Assembly (NCBI RefSeq): GCF_001544355.1
Contig: NZ_BCQI01000012.1
Span: 1 to 64,000 of the forward strand
Length of the DNA stretch: 64,000 nt
Direction: 5' to 3'
Source: Alicyclobacillus acidiphilus NBRC 100859
GTDB taxonomy: Bacteria > Bacillota > Bacilli > Alicyclobacillales > Alicyclobacillaceae
The notes under the pieces were generated by a model, which was not told the DNA's origin, did no database searches, and was given only the letters and a program-made list of their open reading frames with translations. The position numbers were made by a program, and so were the translations under genes. Shown in pieces: positions 45,466-55,261 of this stretch (within the stretch, counting starts at the first letter, position 1; every line of letters starts with the position of its first letter).

Positions 45466-46428
45466 TTGGAATTTCAGCATGAGACCGTACTGTTGAACGA
45501 AACCGTGAACGCGTTGCTCCCTCATTCCGGCGGCGTTTACGTGGACGCAACGCTCGGGGGAGCGGGACATACTCGGTTGCTTCTTGAGTTGTCGGCACCG
45601 GCAGGCAAGGTGTTCGCCTTCGATCAAGACGCGGCTGCCATTGAGCATGCCAAGCTGCTGCTGGCCGATGCGCCGGCGGATCGCTTGACTATCATACACA
45701 GCAATTTTTCCGAAATGGGTTCGCGCCTGGAAGCGTACGGCGTTCGGGAAGTGGACGGCGTACTGTTCGATCTCGGCGTGTCCTCACCGCAGTTTGACGT
45801 TCCGTTGCGAGGTTTCAGTTATCGCCATGAAGGTCCGCTGGATATGCGGATGGACACACGGCAAACGTTGACGGCGGAGACGGTTGTCAACGAATGGGAA
45901 CCGTCGGAACTGGAACGGATATTCTTTCGATACGGCGAGGAGAAGTTCAGCAAGAGCATCGTGAGGCGGATCGTCGAGGCGAGAGGAACACATCGCATCA
46001 CGACGACCACGGAACTCGCGGATATCGTGAAATCGGCGATTCCGGCCGCGGCTCGGCGCAGTGGCCCGCACCCGGCTCGGCGCAGTGGCCCGCACCCGGC
46101 TCGGCGCGTGTTCCAGGCGATTCGAATCGCGGTGAACGACGAGTTGTCCGTGCTCGAACAGGGGATTGCAGAGGCGTTTGCGCTGCTGCGCAGCGGAGGA
46201 CGGTTGGCGGTGATCAGTTTTCATTCGCTTGAGGACCGCATGGTCAAGGTGATGTTTCGCGATTTTGCGACAGGATGCATATGTCCGCCGGAACTGCCGA
46301 TTTGCCGGTGTGGGCGGGAGCCTGAAGGCAAGCTCGTTACACGCAAGCCCATCGAGCCGACGGAGGGCGAAGTCGAGGCGAACCCCAGGGCGAGATCGGC
46401 GAAATTGCGAGTCATTGAAAAGTTGTAG
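45466..46428 (+). CDS. rsmH: 16S rRNA (cytosine-1402-N4) methyltransferase
   Basis: The TTG start at 45466 (after GGGGTGAGG) gives the usual opening LEFQHETVLLNETVNALL; the frame is open back to 45421. SAM-binding motifs are DATLGGAGHT and FDQDAAAIE. DLGVSSPQFD, RGFSY and DMRMD are family signatures. Near residue 200 an in-frame 24-bp duplication adds a second ARRSGPHP before RRVFQAIRIAVNDEL. It methylates C1402 of 16S rRNA. It is second gene of the cluster. Confidence 0.93.
   Translation: MEFQHETVLLNETVNALLPHSGGVYVDATLGGAGHTRLLLELSAPAGKVFAFDQDAAAIEHAKLLLADAPADRLTIIHSNFSEMGSRLEAYGVREVDGVLFDLGVSSPQFDVPLRGFSYRHEGPLDMRMDTRQTLTAETVVNEWEPSELERIFFRYGEEKFSKSIVRRIVEARGTHRITTTTELADIVKSAIPAAARRSGPHPARRSGPHPARRVFQAIRIAVNDELSVLEQGIAEAFALLRSGGRLAVISFHSLEDRMVKVMFRDFATGCICPPELPICRCGREPEGKLVTRKPIEPTEGEVEANPRARSAKLRVIEKL
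46051..46108 (+). repeat. 24-bp in-frame tandem duplication inside rsmH
   Basis: GCTCGGCGCAGTGGCCCGCA plus CCCG occurs twice (46051-46074, 46075-46098), with a third partial unit. It inserts eight residues (ARRSGPHP) into RsmH in a loop where family members normally have one such segment. Confidence 0.95.
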
Positions 46429-46503
46429 GTCGGATTTGCTTGAGATGCTGTGAGGCAGCGATGTTCAAGACAGATGTTCAAGACATAAGGGGGAACTGAA
46501 CAG

Positions 46504-46887
46504 ATGGCGGCAGTGCAGGAACAGATTCGAGCAACGCGAGCAGGGGCGCTCGCCAAAGCTCCGCAAATTCGCGAGCGGCAACATGGCCGCCCAGAGACAA
46601 AACAGTCGAAAGTCGGCGTTTGGGCGAATGGAATCAGTCTTGCCGTATGCTGTCTGCTTGCCTTTGCGGCTGTCTGGATGGTCGCAAGCAAGGGCGCGGA
46701 AGTCTATGCGCTCAATCAAAAAAATGTTCAATTGCAGACAGAAATTCAACAGCAACAGGCCATCAACGCGACGTTGTCGACGCAAGTCGACGAGTTGAAA
46801 CAACCTTCGCGAATTCTTGAGGAAGCGAACAAGTTGGGCATGCAGTACAAGACCCCTATCGAAATCCCCAGCACACACGCGGAGTAG
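46504..46887 (+). CDS. ftsL: Cell division protein FtsL
   Basis: The 127-residue bitopic protein has a basic cytoplasmic N-terminus, one membrane helix (about 42-62, GISLAVCCLLAFAAVWMVAS) and an extracytoplasmic coiled coil (VYALNQKNVQLQTEIQQQQA). It ends in the usual SRILEEANKLGMQY segment. It lies between rsmH and pbpB, the conserved place for ftsL. It partners with DivIC/DivIB to activate septal peptidoglycan synthesis. Confidence 0.9.
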   Translation: MAAVQEQIRATRAGALAKAPQIRERQHGRPETKQSKVGVWANGISLAVCCLLAFAAVWMVASKGAEVYALNQKNVQLQTEIQQQQAINATLSTQVDELKQPSRILEEANKLGMQYKTPIEIPSTHAE

Positions 46888-46896
46888 TGATATTCG

Positions 46897-49110
46897 ATGA
46901 AATACAGCGGCCAAGGCGGTAGATCTCTCAACTCAAAGACGAGTCCAAAGGCGATTCGGCGTAAGAAGGCGCGTATTTGGACACTCCAAGTCGTCATGGT
47001 CGCCACGCTGTCCACGGTTGTCTGGCGCGTCTACGATGTCCAGCACGTGTACGGTAGGCAATTGGAGAAGTCGGCCAATGGGGTCGTCGACGTGACGAAA
47101 CCTCTGCTGGCGCCTCGCGGAGCGATTCTCGATGCGCAAGGCAATGAGCTCGCGTACGACGTTCCGGCCTATTACGTCGATATCCAACTTCAGTACCTGC
47201 GGCAGTACGCGACGACCGCCGCGAGTATCCTGGCACCTATCCTCGGCACGTCGCAGTCGGATTTGACAAAGCTGCTTTCGGAGGATGAGCAGAAGGACGA
47301 GTGGATAGAACTGCCGACGCCTGTTCAAGAACCTGTTCAGGCAAAGCTGCAGCAGGCGTTTGCCACGCACGCTTGGGCGCCGGGAAAAAGCTCCATCGCG
47401 TGGTCGAACCAGATCACCTTCAGCCCGACCGAGCAGCGGGTCTATCCATATGGCTCGTTTGCCGCCAACACGATCGGCTACGTTTCGAAGGGCACTGGCC
47501 AGAGCGGAGTCGAGTTGGAGTACAACAAAGTGCTTTCGGGTACGAATGGAGAACTCACCTACAAACAGGATCCGACGGGCGTTCCTTTGCCGGGAACCGT
47601 CAAGGTGGTCAAACCGTCCAAGCCGGGCGACACGGTGCAATTGACCATCGACGACACCATCCAAGGCTACGTCGAAAATCAAATGGACGAACTGATTAAG
47701 GAATACCATCCGGAACACGCGGCTATCATCGTGGAAAATCCGCAAACCGGCGCGATTTTGGCGATATCGAGCCGACCCACGTTCGATCCGAACGAGTACT
47801 GGGACGCGTCATCCACCGCGTTGTCGCAGAACTGGGCGGTGAGCAGCGCGTTTGAGCCGGGATCGACCTTCAAGCCGTTTGTGCTGTCGGCGGCGCTCGC
47901 CACCAATTCCATCAACCTGTACGCAACGTTCCAATCGGGCGAAACGGTCGTGGACGGACAGACGATTCACGATTGGCTGTGGGGCGGTTGGGGAACGCTC
48001 ACGTACCAAGAGGCCTTGGAGAAATCGTCCAACGTCGGATTTTCGAAAATCGCCCTGGCCTTGGGCTGGCCGAACATGAACAAATATCTCAATCTGTTCG
48101 GTTTTACGCAGCCCACTGGGATCGATCTCCCGAATGAAGCCACCTCTCTGCTCTTTCCGAAGTCGTACCAAAATTCCATCGAGCTCGCGACGACAGGTTT
48201 CGGTCAAGGTATTGCCGTCACGCCGCTGCAACAGGTCGCCGCGATGGGGGTTATCGCGAACGGCGGCAAGCTGATGCGCCCCTATATCATGCAGAAAGTG
48301 ATCGCGCCAAACGGCAAGGTCGTCGAGCAAACGTCGCCGAAAGTGGTGCGGCAAGGTTTTCTGCCGCAGAATGTGATCCAAGAGGTCAGTCACACCATGG
48401 TGTTGGATGTTTCGGGGCCGCAGGGCATTGACACGGGTGCCGCAATCAAGGGCTATGAAATTGCGGGTAAGACAGGTACGGCGCAGATTGTCGATCCACA
48501 AACCGGACAGTACTATCAGAATCGCTTCGAGACTTCGTTCATTGGATTTGCGCCTGCAAACGATCCGAAAGTGCTTGTGTACGTCACGCTGTATTGGCCA
48601 AAGACTGCCCCGGACGAACAGTGGGGAAGCACGGTCGCCATTCCTCCTGCCAGAGCGATCATCCAGGATTGCCTCAACTATTACCACATTCCGCCGACTG
48701 GCGCGGTGAGTTCGCTAGCGGACGAGACAAAGGGCGCTGGACAGGTGAAGTACGTGGAGACGCCGAGCATCGTGGGCATGTCTTCAAGTGAAGCTGAGGC
48801 CAAACTGCAATCGCTCGGATTGAAAGCGACGATTTCCGGCGACGGGGGCGTCGTCACGAAACAGTGGCCGCAGCCAGGTATCGAGGTGGCGGAGGGATCG
48901 AAGATGTACGGCGTTCTGCAGTCCGGGACGGGCAGCCAGATTGCGGTTCCCAACCTGCAAGGATTGTCGCTGCGCGATGCCACGGATCTTCTCGCGGCGC
49001 TTGGACTTACGATCGATCCGCAAGGTTCGGGCTATGTGACGAGCCAGAGCGTGGCGGCGGGGCAGACGGTTTCGGCGGGATCGACGGTTAGGGTGACACT
49101 GCAGCCGTAA
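46897..49110 (+). CDS. pbpB: Penicillin-binding protein 2B (FtsI type) with two PASTA domains
   Basis: The 737-residue class B PBP has an N-terminal membrane anchor (about 28-45) and a dimerisation domain with APRGAILDAQGNELA. Transpeptidase motifs are STFK near residue 322, SSN near 376 and KTGTA near 524. Two PASTA repeats occupy about 605-737. It cross-links septal peptidoglycan. Its start is 9 bp after ftsL. The pairing with a second PBP gene downstream is typical of spore formers. Confidence 0.94.
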   Translation: MKYSGQGGRSLNSKTSPKAIRRKKARIWTLQVVMVATLSTVVWRVYDVQHVYGRQLEKSANGVVDVTKPLLAPRGAILDAQGNELAYDVPAYYVDIQLQYLRQYATTAASILAPILGTSQSDLTKLLSEDEQKDEWIELPTPVQEPVQAKLQQAFATHAWAPGKSSIAWSNQITFSPTEQRVYPYGSFAANTIGYVSKGTGQSGVELEYNKVLSGTNGELTYKQDPTGVPLPGTVKVVKPSKPGDTVQLTIDDTIQGYVENQMDELIKEYHPEHAAIIVENPQTGAILAISSRPTFDPNEYWDASSTALSQNWAVSSAFEPGSTFKPFVLSAALATNSINLYATFQSGETVVDGQTIHDWLWGGWGTLTYQEALEKSSNVGFSKIALALGWPNMNKYLNLFGFTQPTGIDLPNEATSLLFPKSYQNSIELATTGFGQGIAVTPLQQVAAMGVIANGGKLMRPYIMQKVIAPNGKVVEQTSPKVVRQGFLPQNVIQEVSHTMVLDVSGPQGIDTGAAIKGYEIAGKTGTAQIVDPQTGQYYQNRFETSFIGFAPANDPKVLVYVTLYWPKTAPDEQWGSTVAIPPARAIIQDCLNYYHIPPTGAVSSLADETKGAGQVKYVETPSIVGMSSSEAEAKLQSLGLKATISGDGGVVTKQWPQPGIEVAEGSKMYGVLQSGTGSQIAVPNLQGLSLRDATDLLAALGLTIDPQGSGYVTSQSVAAGQTVSAGSTVRVTLQP

Positions 49111-49208
49111 GACTCGCTTCAGACGTGTCGATCACGCTGGTTTGCAATACTATTTCAGGAGTTGTCCGCATAGGTTAGTCTCGACGAACGAGCTTGGAGG
49201 CGAACCTG

Positions 49209-51182
49209 TTGCGAGTGACTCCTGGAATGATCCGACGGCGCCTGGTTTGGCTGATGATTCTCTTATTTATCGCCATCCTGGGGTTAGTGGGGCGTTTGTT
49301 TTTCGTACAAGTACTGCAGTCGAGTTGGTTGTCCAATCTCGCGAAGGGATCGTGGGACAGAACGGTGCCTTTGGCAGGCGTCCGCGGGAGCATCCTGGCT
49401 TCGAACGGCGAGCCGTTGACCTACACGGCGACAGCGCCCACGGTGCTGGCGGTTCCGAGTCAGATCAAGGACAAGCCAGGTACAGCCGCGAAGCTTGCGC
49501 CGATTTTGAAGATGTCGACGGAGTCCGTGCTCAAACAGATTTCCAAGAATGAACTGATGGTGTACATCCGGCCCGGCGGACGGCAGATGTCGGAAGAGCA
49601 GGCCAACCAAATCCGGGCGCTCGAACTGCCAGGCATCTATCTGACGGAGGACGGCAAACGTGCGTATCCGTACGGCAACCTCGCCGCGCAGGTGCTCGGC
49701 ATCACGGGCTACGAGAACGTCGGTCTCACCGGGTTGGAGAAACAGTACAACCAAGTGCTCACGGGAAAAAAGGGCGGCATCACATTCTACGCCAAGGCCA
49801 ACGGCGAACTGATTCCTGGCGAAGGGCAGTCGGTTGTCGAACCGACTGATGGCGACGACATCAAGACGACCATCAATCTCGCCATTCAGCAGTACGTACA
49901 GCGGGAAATCGAGACGGCAGTCGCGGAGTACAAGCCTGACAGTGTAACGGCCATCGTCGAGAACCCGAATACCGGCGCCATACTTGCGATGGCGAATTAT
50001 CCAACGTTCAACCCTTCTGACTGGAAGCAAGCCGATCCGTCGACCTACAACCACAATCTTGCAATTTGGCAGACGTTTGAGCCAGGTTCGACGTTTAAGA
50101 TCGTGACACTCGCCGCGGCCATGCAAGAAAACAAGGTGAACTTGAACGACCGTTTCTACGATCCCGGCTACTACGAGGTCGCAGGCCACCGAATTCGCTG
50201 CTGGAAGGCGGGAGGACACGGATCGGAATCGTTCCTCAACGTGGTCGAGAACTCCTGTAACCCAGGATTTATCGCGCTTGGCGAACGCTTGGGCAAAACG
50301 ACGTTGTTCTCGTACATCAAGAAATTCGGTTTTGGGCAAAAAACCGGGATCGATCTCCCTGGCGAAGGCAACGGCATCCTCTTCAAGCTGAATCAAGTTG
50401 GGCCGCTGGAGTTGGCGACGACCGCGTTCGGTCAAGGCGTTTCAGTGACGCCCATTCAGCAGGTGATGGCAGTCGGGGCGGTCGCGAACGGCGGCAAACT
50501 GATGAAGCCGTATGTCGTATCCGAGGTGTTGAACCACGACACCGGCGCGGTCATCTCGCGGACCAAGCCGACGGTCGTCCGGCAGGTCATTTCTGCCAAC
50601 ACCGCGGCGCAAGTGCGCTCGGCGCTCGAGAGCGTCGTCGCGAACGGCAGCGGCGGCAAGGCGTACCGCGACGGCTACCGGATCGCCGGCAAGACAGGCA
50701 CGGCCCAGGTCGCCAAGAACGGCCACTATGAATCGGGTCACTACATCGTGTCGTTCATGGGGCTGGCGCCAGCGAATCATCCCAAACTGGTCGCGTATAT
50801 CGCCATCGACAATCCGCACCCGAAACACGGTGTGGTGTTTGGCGGCGTCATTGCGGCGCCCATCGTCGGCAACATCCTGGCGGACAGTCTCCACGAACTC
50901 GGCGTGCAGCCGACCACGACGGGATTGGCCAAGAAGTACAGGTATCCCGATCCGGTTCCGGTCACTGTTCCGAACTTCCAGGGCCTTACGTTGAAGCAGG
51001 CCCAGAATCTCGCGTTGCAGAACACGGCGAATCTTCGTGTCGAGATCAAAGGGAGCGGGACACACGTGATTGCGCAATCTCCGGCTGGAGGAACCAGGGT
51101 CGACTCCGGCTCGACGATCCGGTTGCTTTTGGGCAACGCGCCGGCGAACAGCGCAATTGACAACCAGAAGCAAAACCAATAG
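49209..51182 (+). CDS. spoVD: Stage V sporulation protein D (class B PBP, one PASTA domain)
   Basis: The product is about 657 residues from TTG 49209, eight bases after GGAGG. It has a membrane anchor (about 11-32), GVRGSILASNGEPLTYTATA, then STFK near 292, SCN near 347 and KTGTA near 494. A single C-terminal PASTA domain (about 578-640) is followed by a polar tail. SpoVD makes spore cortex peptidoglycan with SpoVE. Its place between pbpB and murE and the single PASTA match SpoVD of Bacillus. Confidence 0.9.
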   Translation: MRVTPGMIRRRLVWLMILLFIAILGLVGRLFFVQVLQSSWLSNLAKGSWDRTVPLAGVRGSILASNGEPLTYTATAPTVLAVPSQIKDKPGTAAKLAPILKMSTESVLKQISKNELMVYIRPGGRQMSEEQANQIRALELPGIYLTEDGKRAYPYGNLAAQVLGITGYENVGLTGLEKQYNQVLTGKKGGITFYAKANGELIPGEGQSVVEPTDGDDIKTTINLAIQQYVQREIETAVAEYKPDSVTAIVENPNTGAILAMANYPTFNPSDWKQADPSTYNHNLAIWQTFEPGSTFKIVTLAAAMQENKVNLNDRFYDPGYYEVAGHRIRCWKAGGHGSESFLNVVENSCNPGFIALGERLGKTTLFSYIKKFGFGQKTGIDLPGEGNGILFKLNQVGPLELATTAFGQGVSVTPIQQVMAVGAVANGGKLMKPYVVSEVLNHDTGAVISRTKPTVVRQVISANTAAQVRSALESVVANGSGGKAYRDGYRIAGKTGTAQVAKNGHYESGHYIVSFMGLAPANHPKLVAYIAIDNPHPKHGVVFGGVIAAPIVGNILADSLHELGVQPTTTGLAKKYRYPDPVPVTVPNFQGLTLKQAQNLALQNTANLRVEIKGSGTHVIAQSPAGGTRVDSGSTIRLLLGNAPANSAIDNQKQNQ

Positions 51183-51232
51183 AGTGGCAGTGGACTTCAG
51201 GGGTTCATGAATGACGCCGGGAGGGACATCAT

Positions 51233-52720
51233 ATGCGGCTACGGCAACTCGTGCAACCGCTCTTGACCTACACGATTCACGGGGATGCAAACCCCGATAT
51301 TCTCGATATCACAACCGATTCTCGCAAGGTCGTCCCGGGAAGCTTGTTTGTCGCTGTTCCCGGGTTCACCGTCGATGGTCACGCATTCGTCCCGCAGGCG
51401 ATCCAGCAAGGCGCGGTCGCGGTGCTGGTGCAACGCGTCGTCGAGGACGCGCCGAGCGAGATTCCGCAGATCGTCGTCGACGATACGCGATATGTGTCCG
51501 CGCGGCTCGCGGACGCGCTGTTTGGCCATCCGTCGCGATCATTGCGCACGATTGGCGTGACGGGCACCAACGGTAAGACCACCGTCACGCACCTCATCCG
51601 CCACATTCTCGAACACGCGGGCCATCCGACAGGCTTGATTGGCACGGTCGGGGCCAAGTACCGCGACGTTGAAATCCCACTCCCGAATACGACGCCGGAG
51701 GCTGTGTCGGTGCACAGTCTGCTTCGGACGTTTGTTCAGGAAAAGTGCACGCACGCGGCGATGGAAGTGTCCTCCCACGCACTCGTGGAACGGCGTGTGG
51801 CAGGCGTCGATTTTGGGATCGCCGTGTTCACCAACCTTTCCCAGGACCACCTGGACTATCACGGGACGATGGATGCGTACGCGGCTGCCAAGTCGCTGCT
51901 GTTTGCGCGCCTCGGCAACCGGTTCACGGACGGCGCCGGGAGGCCGCTGTGCGCAATCGTCAACGCGGACGACGCCTATGCGAAGGTGATGACGCAGGCC
52001 ACCACGGCGCCGATTTTGACGTACGGGATCGATCAGCCTGCGGATGTGCGGGCGACACAGGTGAATCTGACGTCGGCGGGCCTTTCGATGCGCGTGGTGA
52101 CGCCGCAGGGCGAGGTGGATCTCGCGTCGTCCTGCATCGGCCGTTTCAACGTGTACAATGTGCTCGCCGCGTGCTCGGTGGCATTGGCGGAAGGCGTTCC
52201 GCTGTCGGCCATTGCGTCGGCCGTCGCGACGTATGAAGGGGTACCGGGCCGATGTGAACGCGTGGACGCAGGACAGCCGTTTGGCGTGTTCGTCGATTAC
52301 GCGCATACGCCGGACGGTTTGGAGAACGTGCTGCGTACAATACGGGAGTTCGCGCGGAGGAGGCTGATCGTGGTGGTCGGCTGCGGCGGCGATCGCGATC
52401 GGACAAAGCGCCCCCTGATGGCCGCCACGACGCTGAAATGGGCGGACGAAGCGTATTTTACGAGTGACAATCCGCGAACGGAGGATCCGAACCGGATCTT
52501 GGACGATATGTTCGAGGGGCTCCCCGCGGGCCGTGAAGATCGGGTGCACCGAATCGTCGATCGCCGCGAGGCGATTGAGACAGCCATCAAGTCGGCGGGC
52601 CCCGACGACATTGTCGTGATCGCCGGGAAGGGCCATGAGGATTATCAGATGATCGGCAGGGACAAGATTCACTTCGATGATCGCGAAGAAGCGCGAAGGG
52701 CAATCAAGCAAGCGCTTTGA
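51233..52720 (+). CDS. murE: UDP-MurNAc-L-Ala-D-Glu:meso-DAP ligase
   Basis: The 495-residue Mur ligase has ATP loop TGTNGKTTV (about residue 110), substrate loop SSHALVERR and the C-terminal TSDNPRTEDP (about 413). The DNPR motif marks meso-diaminopimelate specificity rather than lysine. It adds the third residue of the stem peptide in the cytoplasm. The start is ATG 51233, 50 bp after spoVD. Confidence 0.95.
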   Translation: MRLRQLVQPLLTYTIHGDANPDILDITTDSRKVVPGSLFVAVPGFTVDGHAFVPQAIQQGAVAVLVQRVVEDAPSEIPQIVVDDTRYVSARLADALFGHPSRSLRTIGVTGTNGKTTVTHLIRHILEHAGHPTGLIGTVGAKYRDVEIPLPNTTPEAVSVHSLLRTFVQEKCTHAAMEVSSHALVERRVAGVDFGIAVFTNLSQDHLDYHGTMDAYAAAKSLLFARLGNRFTDGAGRPLCAIVNADDAYAKVMTQATTAPILTYGIDQPADVRATQVNLTSAGLSMRVVTPQGEVDLASSCIGRFNVYNVLAACSVALAEGVPLSAIASAVATYEGVPGRCERVDAGQPFGVFVDYAHTPDGLENVLRTIREFARRRLIVVVGCGGDRDRTKRPLMAATTLKWADEAYFTSDNPRTEDPNRILDDMFEGLPAGREDRVHRIVDRREAIETAIKSAGPDDIVVIAGKGHEDYQMIGRDKIHFDDREEARRAIKQAL

Positions 52721-52746
52721 GATGAAGCGTTTTGGGGGGAGAACCG

Positions 52747-53715
52747 TTGGACTTACAGGCCTTATTTTTCACCGCGATCGCGGCGTTCGCAATCGGACTC
52801 TTGCTTGGACCCATCGCGATTCCAATTCTTCGTCGACTGAAGTTTGGACAAACCATTCGCGAAGAAGGACCAAAGCACCACCAGACGAAAGCTGGCACCC
52901 CGACGATGGGCGGCGTCATCATCGTCATTGCGGTGCTTTTGACGACCGTCAAATTCGCGTTCGGGTCGCTCGACACGGCGATGCTGCTGCTTGGCACCGT
53001 GGGCTTTGGCTTGATTGGTTTCGCGGATGACTTCATCAAAGTGGTCAAGAAGCGCAACTTGGGTTTGACGGCCCGACAAAAAATCCTGTTTCAAAGCTTG
53101 TTGACGATCCTGCTGTTTGGACTCCTGTGCGTCGAACAAGGAAACGTGTCTTCGTTTTCGATTCACGTCCCGTTTTCGAACTGGGCGCTCACCGTCGGCA
53201 TATTCTATGTTCTCTTTCTTCTTGTCGTCCTGGTTGGCACCACGAACGCGGTCAACTTGACGGACGGCTTGGACGGCTTGCTGTCCGGCTGCGCCATCAT
53301 GGTGTTCGCCGCGTACGCGGTGTACGCCTACTGGAATACCGATTACGACGTCGCTCTCTTCTGCGCGGCCATGGTCGGGGCCTTGGGCGGCTTTTTGGCG
53401 TTCAATCGGCACCCGGCGCGCGTGTTCATGGGAGATACGGGTTCGCTTGCGATAGGCGGGGGGCTTGCGATGGTCGCCGTCTTGACGCATAGTGAATTGG
53501 CACTGATTTTATTCGGTCTCGTGTTTGTCCTGGAGGCATTGTCGGTCATGATTCAGGTGTTTTCGTTCAAGACGTTCGGCAGACGCGTCTTTCGCATGAG
53601 CCCGCTCCATCACCACTTTGAGCTCGGTGGGTGGTCTGAATGGGAAGTGGTCCTGCTCTTTTGGTTAGGTTCGTTTATTTGCGCGTTTGGAACGCTTGCC
53701 GTACTTTCGCATTGA
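52747..53715 (+). CDS. mraY: Phospho-MurNAc-pentapeptide transferase
   Basis: The 322-residue integral membrane enzyme has ten hydrophobic segments. It shows KHHQTKAGTPTMGG, FADDFIKV, TDGLDGLL, MGDTGSLAIGG and a C-terminal MSPLHHHFEL (HIPHH-type loop). It attaches the precursor to undecaprenyl phosphate, making lipid I. The TTG at 52747 after GGGGGGAG is taken as start; the frame extends 15 bp further upstream. Confidence 0.95.
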   Translation: MDLQALFFTAIAAFAIGLLLGPIAIPILRRLKFGQTIREEGPKHHQTKAGTPTMGGVIIVIAVLLTTVKFAFGSLDTAMLLLGTVGFGLIGFADDFIKVVKKRNLGLTARQKILFQSLLTILLFGLLCVEQGNVSSFSIHVPFSNWALTVGIFYVLFLLVVLVGTTNAVNLTDGLDGLLSGCAIMVFAAYAVYAYWNTDYDVALFCAAMVGALGGFLAFNRHPARVFMGDTGSLAIGGGLAMVAVLTHSELALILFGLVFVLEALSVMIQVFSFKTFGRRVFRMSPLHHHFELGGWSEWEVVLLFWLGSFICAFGTLAVLSH

Positions 53716-53731
53716 GAAGGTGAATGACGCG

Positions 53732-55117
53732 ATGGGTAGTGAATCGCGCTTGGCGGGATGGCTGAGTTCTCCCGGGGATGTGCTGGTGGTTGGATTTGCA
53801 AAGAGTGGAGCGGCGGCGGCGACCCTGCTTCATGCGCACGGCTTTCGCGTGACAGTGACAGATAGCAGCGTTCGTCCTGAAGGAAATTCGGGTGTCGACG
53901 CCCTGGAGAGCCAGGGCGTTCAATTCGTGTTCGGAGGGCATCCGGACGCCTTATTGGATCGGCCATGGCAATTCGTCGTGAAAAATCCCGGGATACCCTA
54001 TCAGAACTCGTTCATCGAATCGCTCGTGAATCGCGGGTATGTGGTGTTCACCGAGATCGAAATCGCGTCTTGGTTCGCCAAAGGGCCTATCTATGCCATC
54101 ACGGGCTCCAACGGCAAGACGACCACGACGACCCTCGTCGGCGAAATGCTGCGGGCGAGCGGCCAGGATGTGCCTGTCGCGGGCAACATCGGGACAGCCG
54201 TATCCGGCCTCGTGGAGACGCTGCCGCAGCGCCTGCCGCTGGTTCTGGAAGTATCGAGCTTTCAGTTGATGGGGACATGGCGGTTTCGCCCGCGGATCGC
54301 GGCGCTGCTCAATTTCTATCCGGCCCATTTGGATTACCACGGTTCGTATGAAGCGTACCAACAGGCGAAGTGGCGCTTATTTGAGAACATGCGGGACACG
54401 GACGTCGCCGTCCTCAACCACGATCAGCCCTTGGTCCGCGATGGAGCGGCGGCGTTGCGTTCGCAGATCCACTACTTTTCCGTTGAGGAACCGTCATTTC
54501 CAAACGGTGCGGCTGTTCGCGACCATCACGTCGTGCTCGTGCGCGACGGTGTCTCCCGTCCGCTCTTGCCGGTGGGGGATGTCTCCCTCCCAGGTCCGCA
54601 CAATCTCCAGAACGTGCTCGCGGCGGCAGCCGTGGCGCAAGCGGCAGGCGCGAGCGATGAAGCCATCGCGAGCGTCGCGCGTTCATTCGCAGGCGTCGAA
54701 CACCGCATGGAGCTGGTACGCGAACTGGCGGGTGTGCGCTACTACAACGATTCTAAGGCCACCAACCCGGACGCCACGATTCAGGCGTTGCGCGGGTTTG
54801 CAAGCAATCTCGTCTGGATTGCCGGCGGATTGGACCGCGGGATTTCGTTCGACTCGCTCATCCCAGATGTGCGCCAACGCGTCCGCGTCGCGATTCTGTT
54901 GGGCCAGACCCGGGAGAAATTGCGCGACGTCTGCCAACGGGCCGGGGTACCGGACGTCCGGGTTGTCGAGTCGCTCGAGGATGCGGTCGCCATGGCCCAT
55001 CTACTCGCCCAACCCGGTGATACCGTCCTGTTGTCGCCCGCGTGTGCGAGTTGGGACATGTTTACGTCGTTTGAGGTTCGGGGAAGCATGTTCAAAGAGG
55101 CTGTGCATAGACTGTAG
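53732..55117 (+). CDS. murD: UDP-MurNAc-L-Ala:D-Glu ligase
   Basis: The product is 461 residues from ATG 53732 behind GAGAAGGTG. The N-terminal UDP-binding fold is VLVVGFAKSGAAAATLL. The ATP loop is ITGSNGKTTTTTL, and YYNDSKATNPDA and CASWDMFTSFEVRG are family motifs. It adds D-glutamate to UDP-MurNAc-L-alanine. It starts 16 bp after the mraY stop. Confidence 0.95.
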   Translation: MGSESRLAGWLSSPGDVLVVGFAKSGAAAATLLHAHGFRVTVTDSSVRPEGNSGVDALESQGVQFVFGGHPDALLDRPWQFVVKNPGIPYQNSFIESLVNRGYVVFTEIEIASWFAKGPIYAITGSNGKTTTTTLVGEMLRASGQDVPVAGNIGTAVSGLVETLPQRLPLVLEVSSFQLMGTWRFRPRIAALLNFYPAHLDYHGSYEAYQQAKWRLFENMRDTDVAVLNHDQPLVRDGAAALRSQIHYFSVEEPSFPNGAAVRDHHVVLVRDGVSRPLLPVGDVSLPGPHNLQNVLAAAAVAQAAGASDEAIASVARSFAGVEHRMELVRELAGVRYYNDSKATNPDATIQALRGFASNLVWIAGGLDRGISFDSLIPDVRQRVRVAILLGQTREKLRDVCQRAGVPDVRVVESLEDAVAMAHLLAQPGDTVLLSPACASWDMFTSFEVRGSMFKEAVHRL

Positions 55118-55261
55118 GAGCGTGTCCACTCGGACAAGACGGTTCGTTTCGCGAACCGCGCGCTCACACAGTCTGTGCCGGCTCCCGCTGTTCGGAGTGT
55201 CGCTGTTTGACCGTTCCGAAGGCTTGGACGCCGGGCAGGCGTCTGAGGAGGGGCATATACA

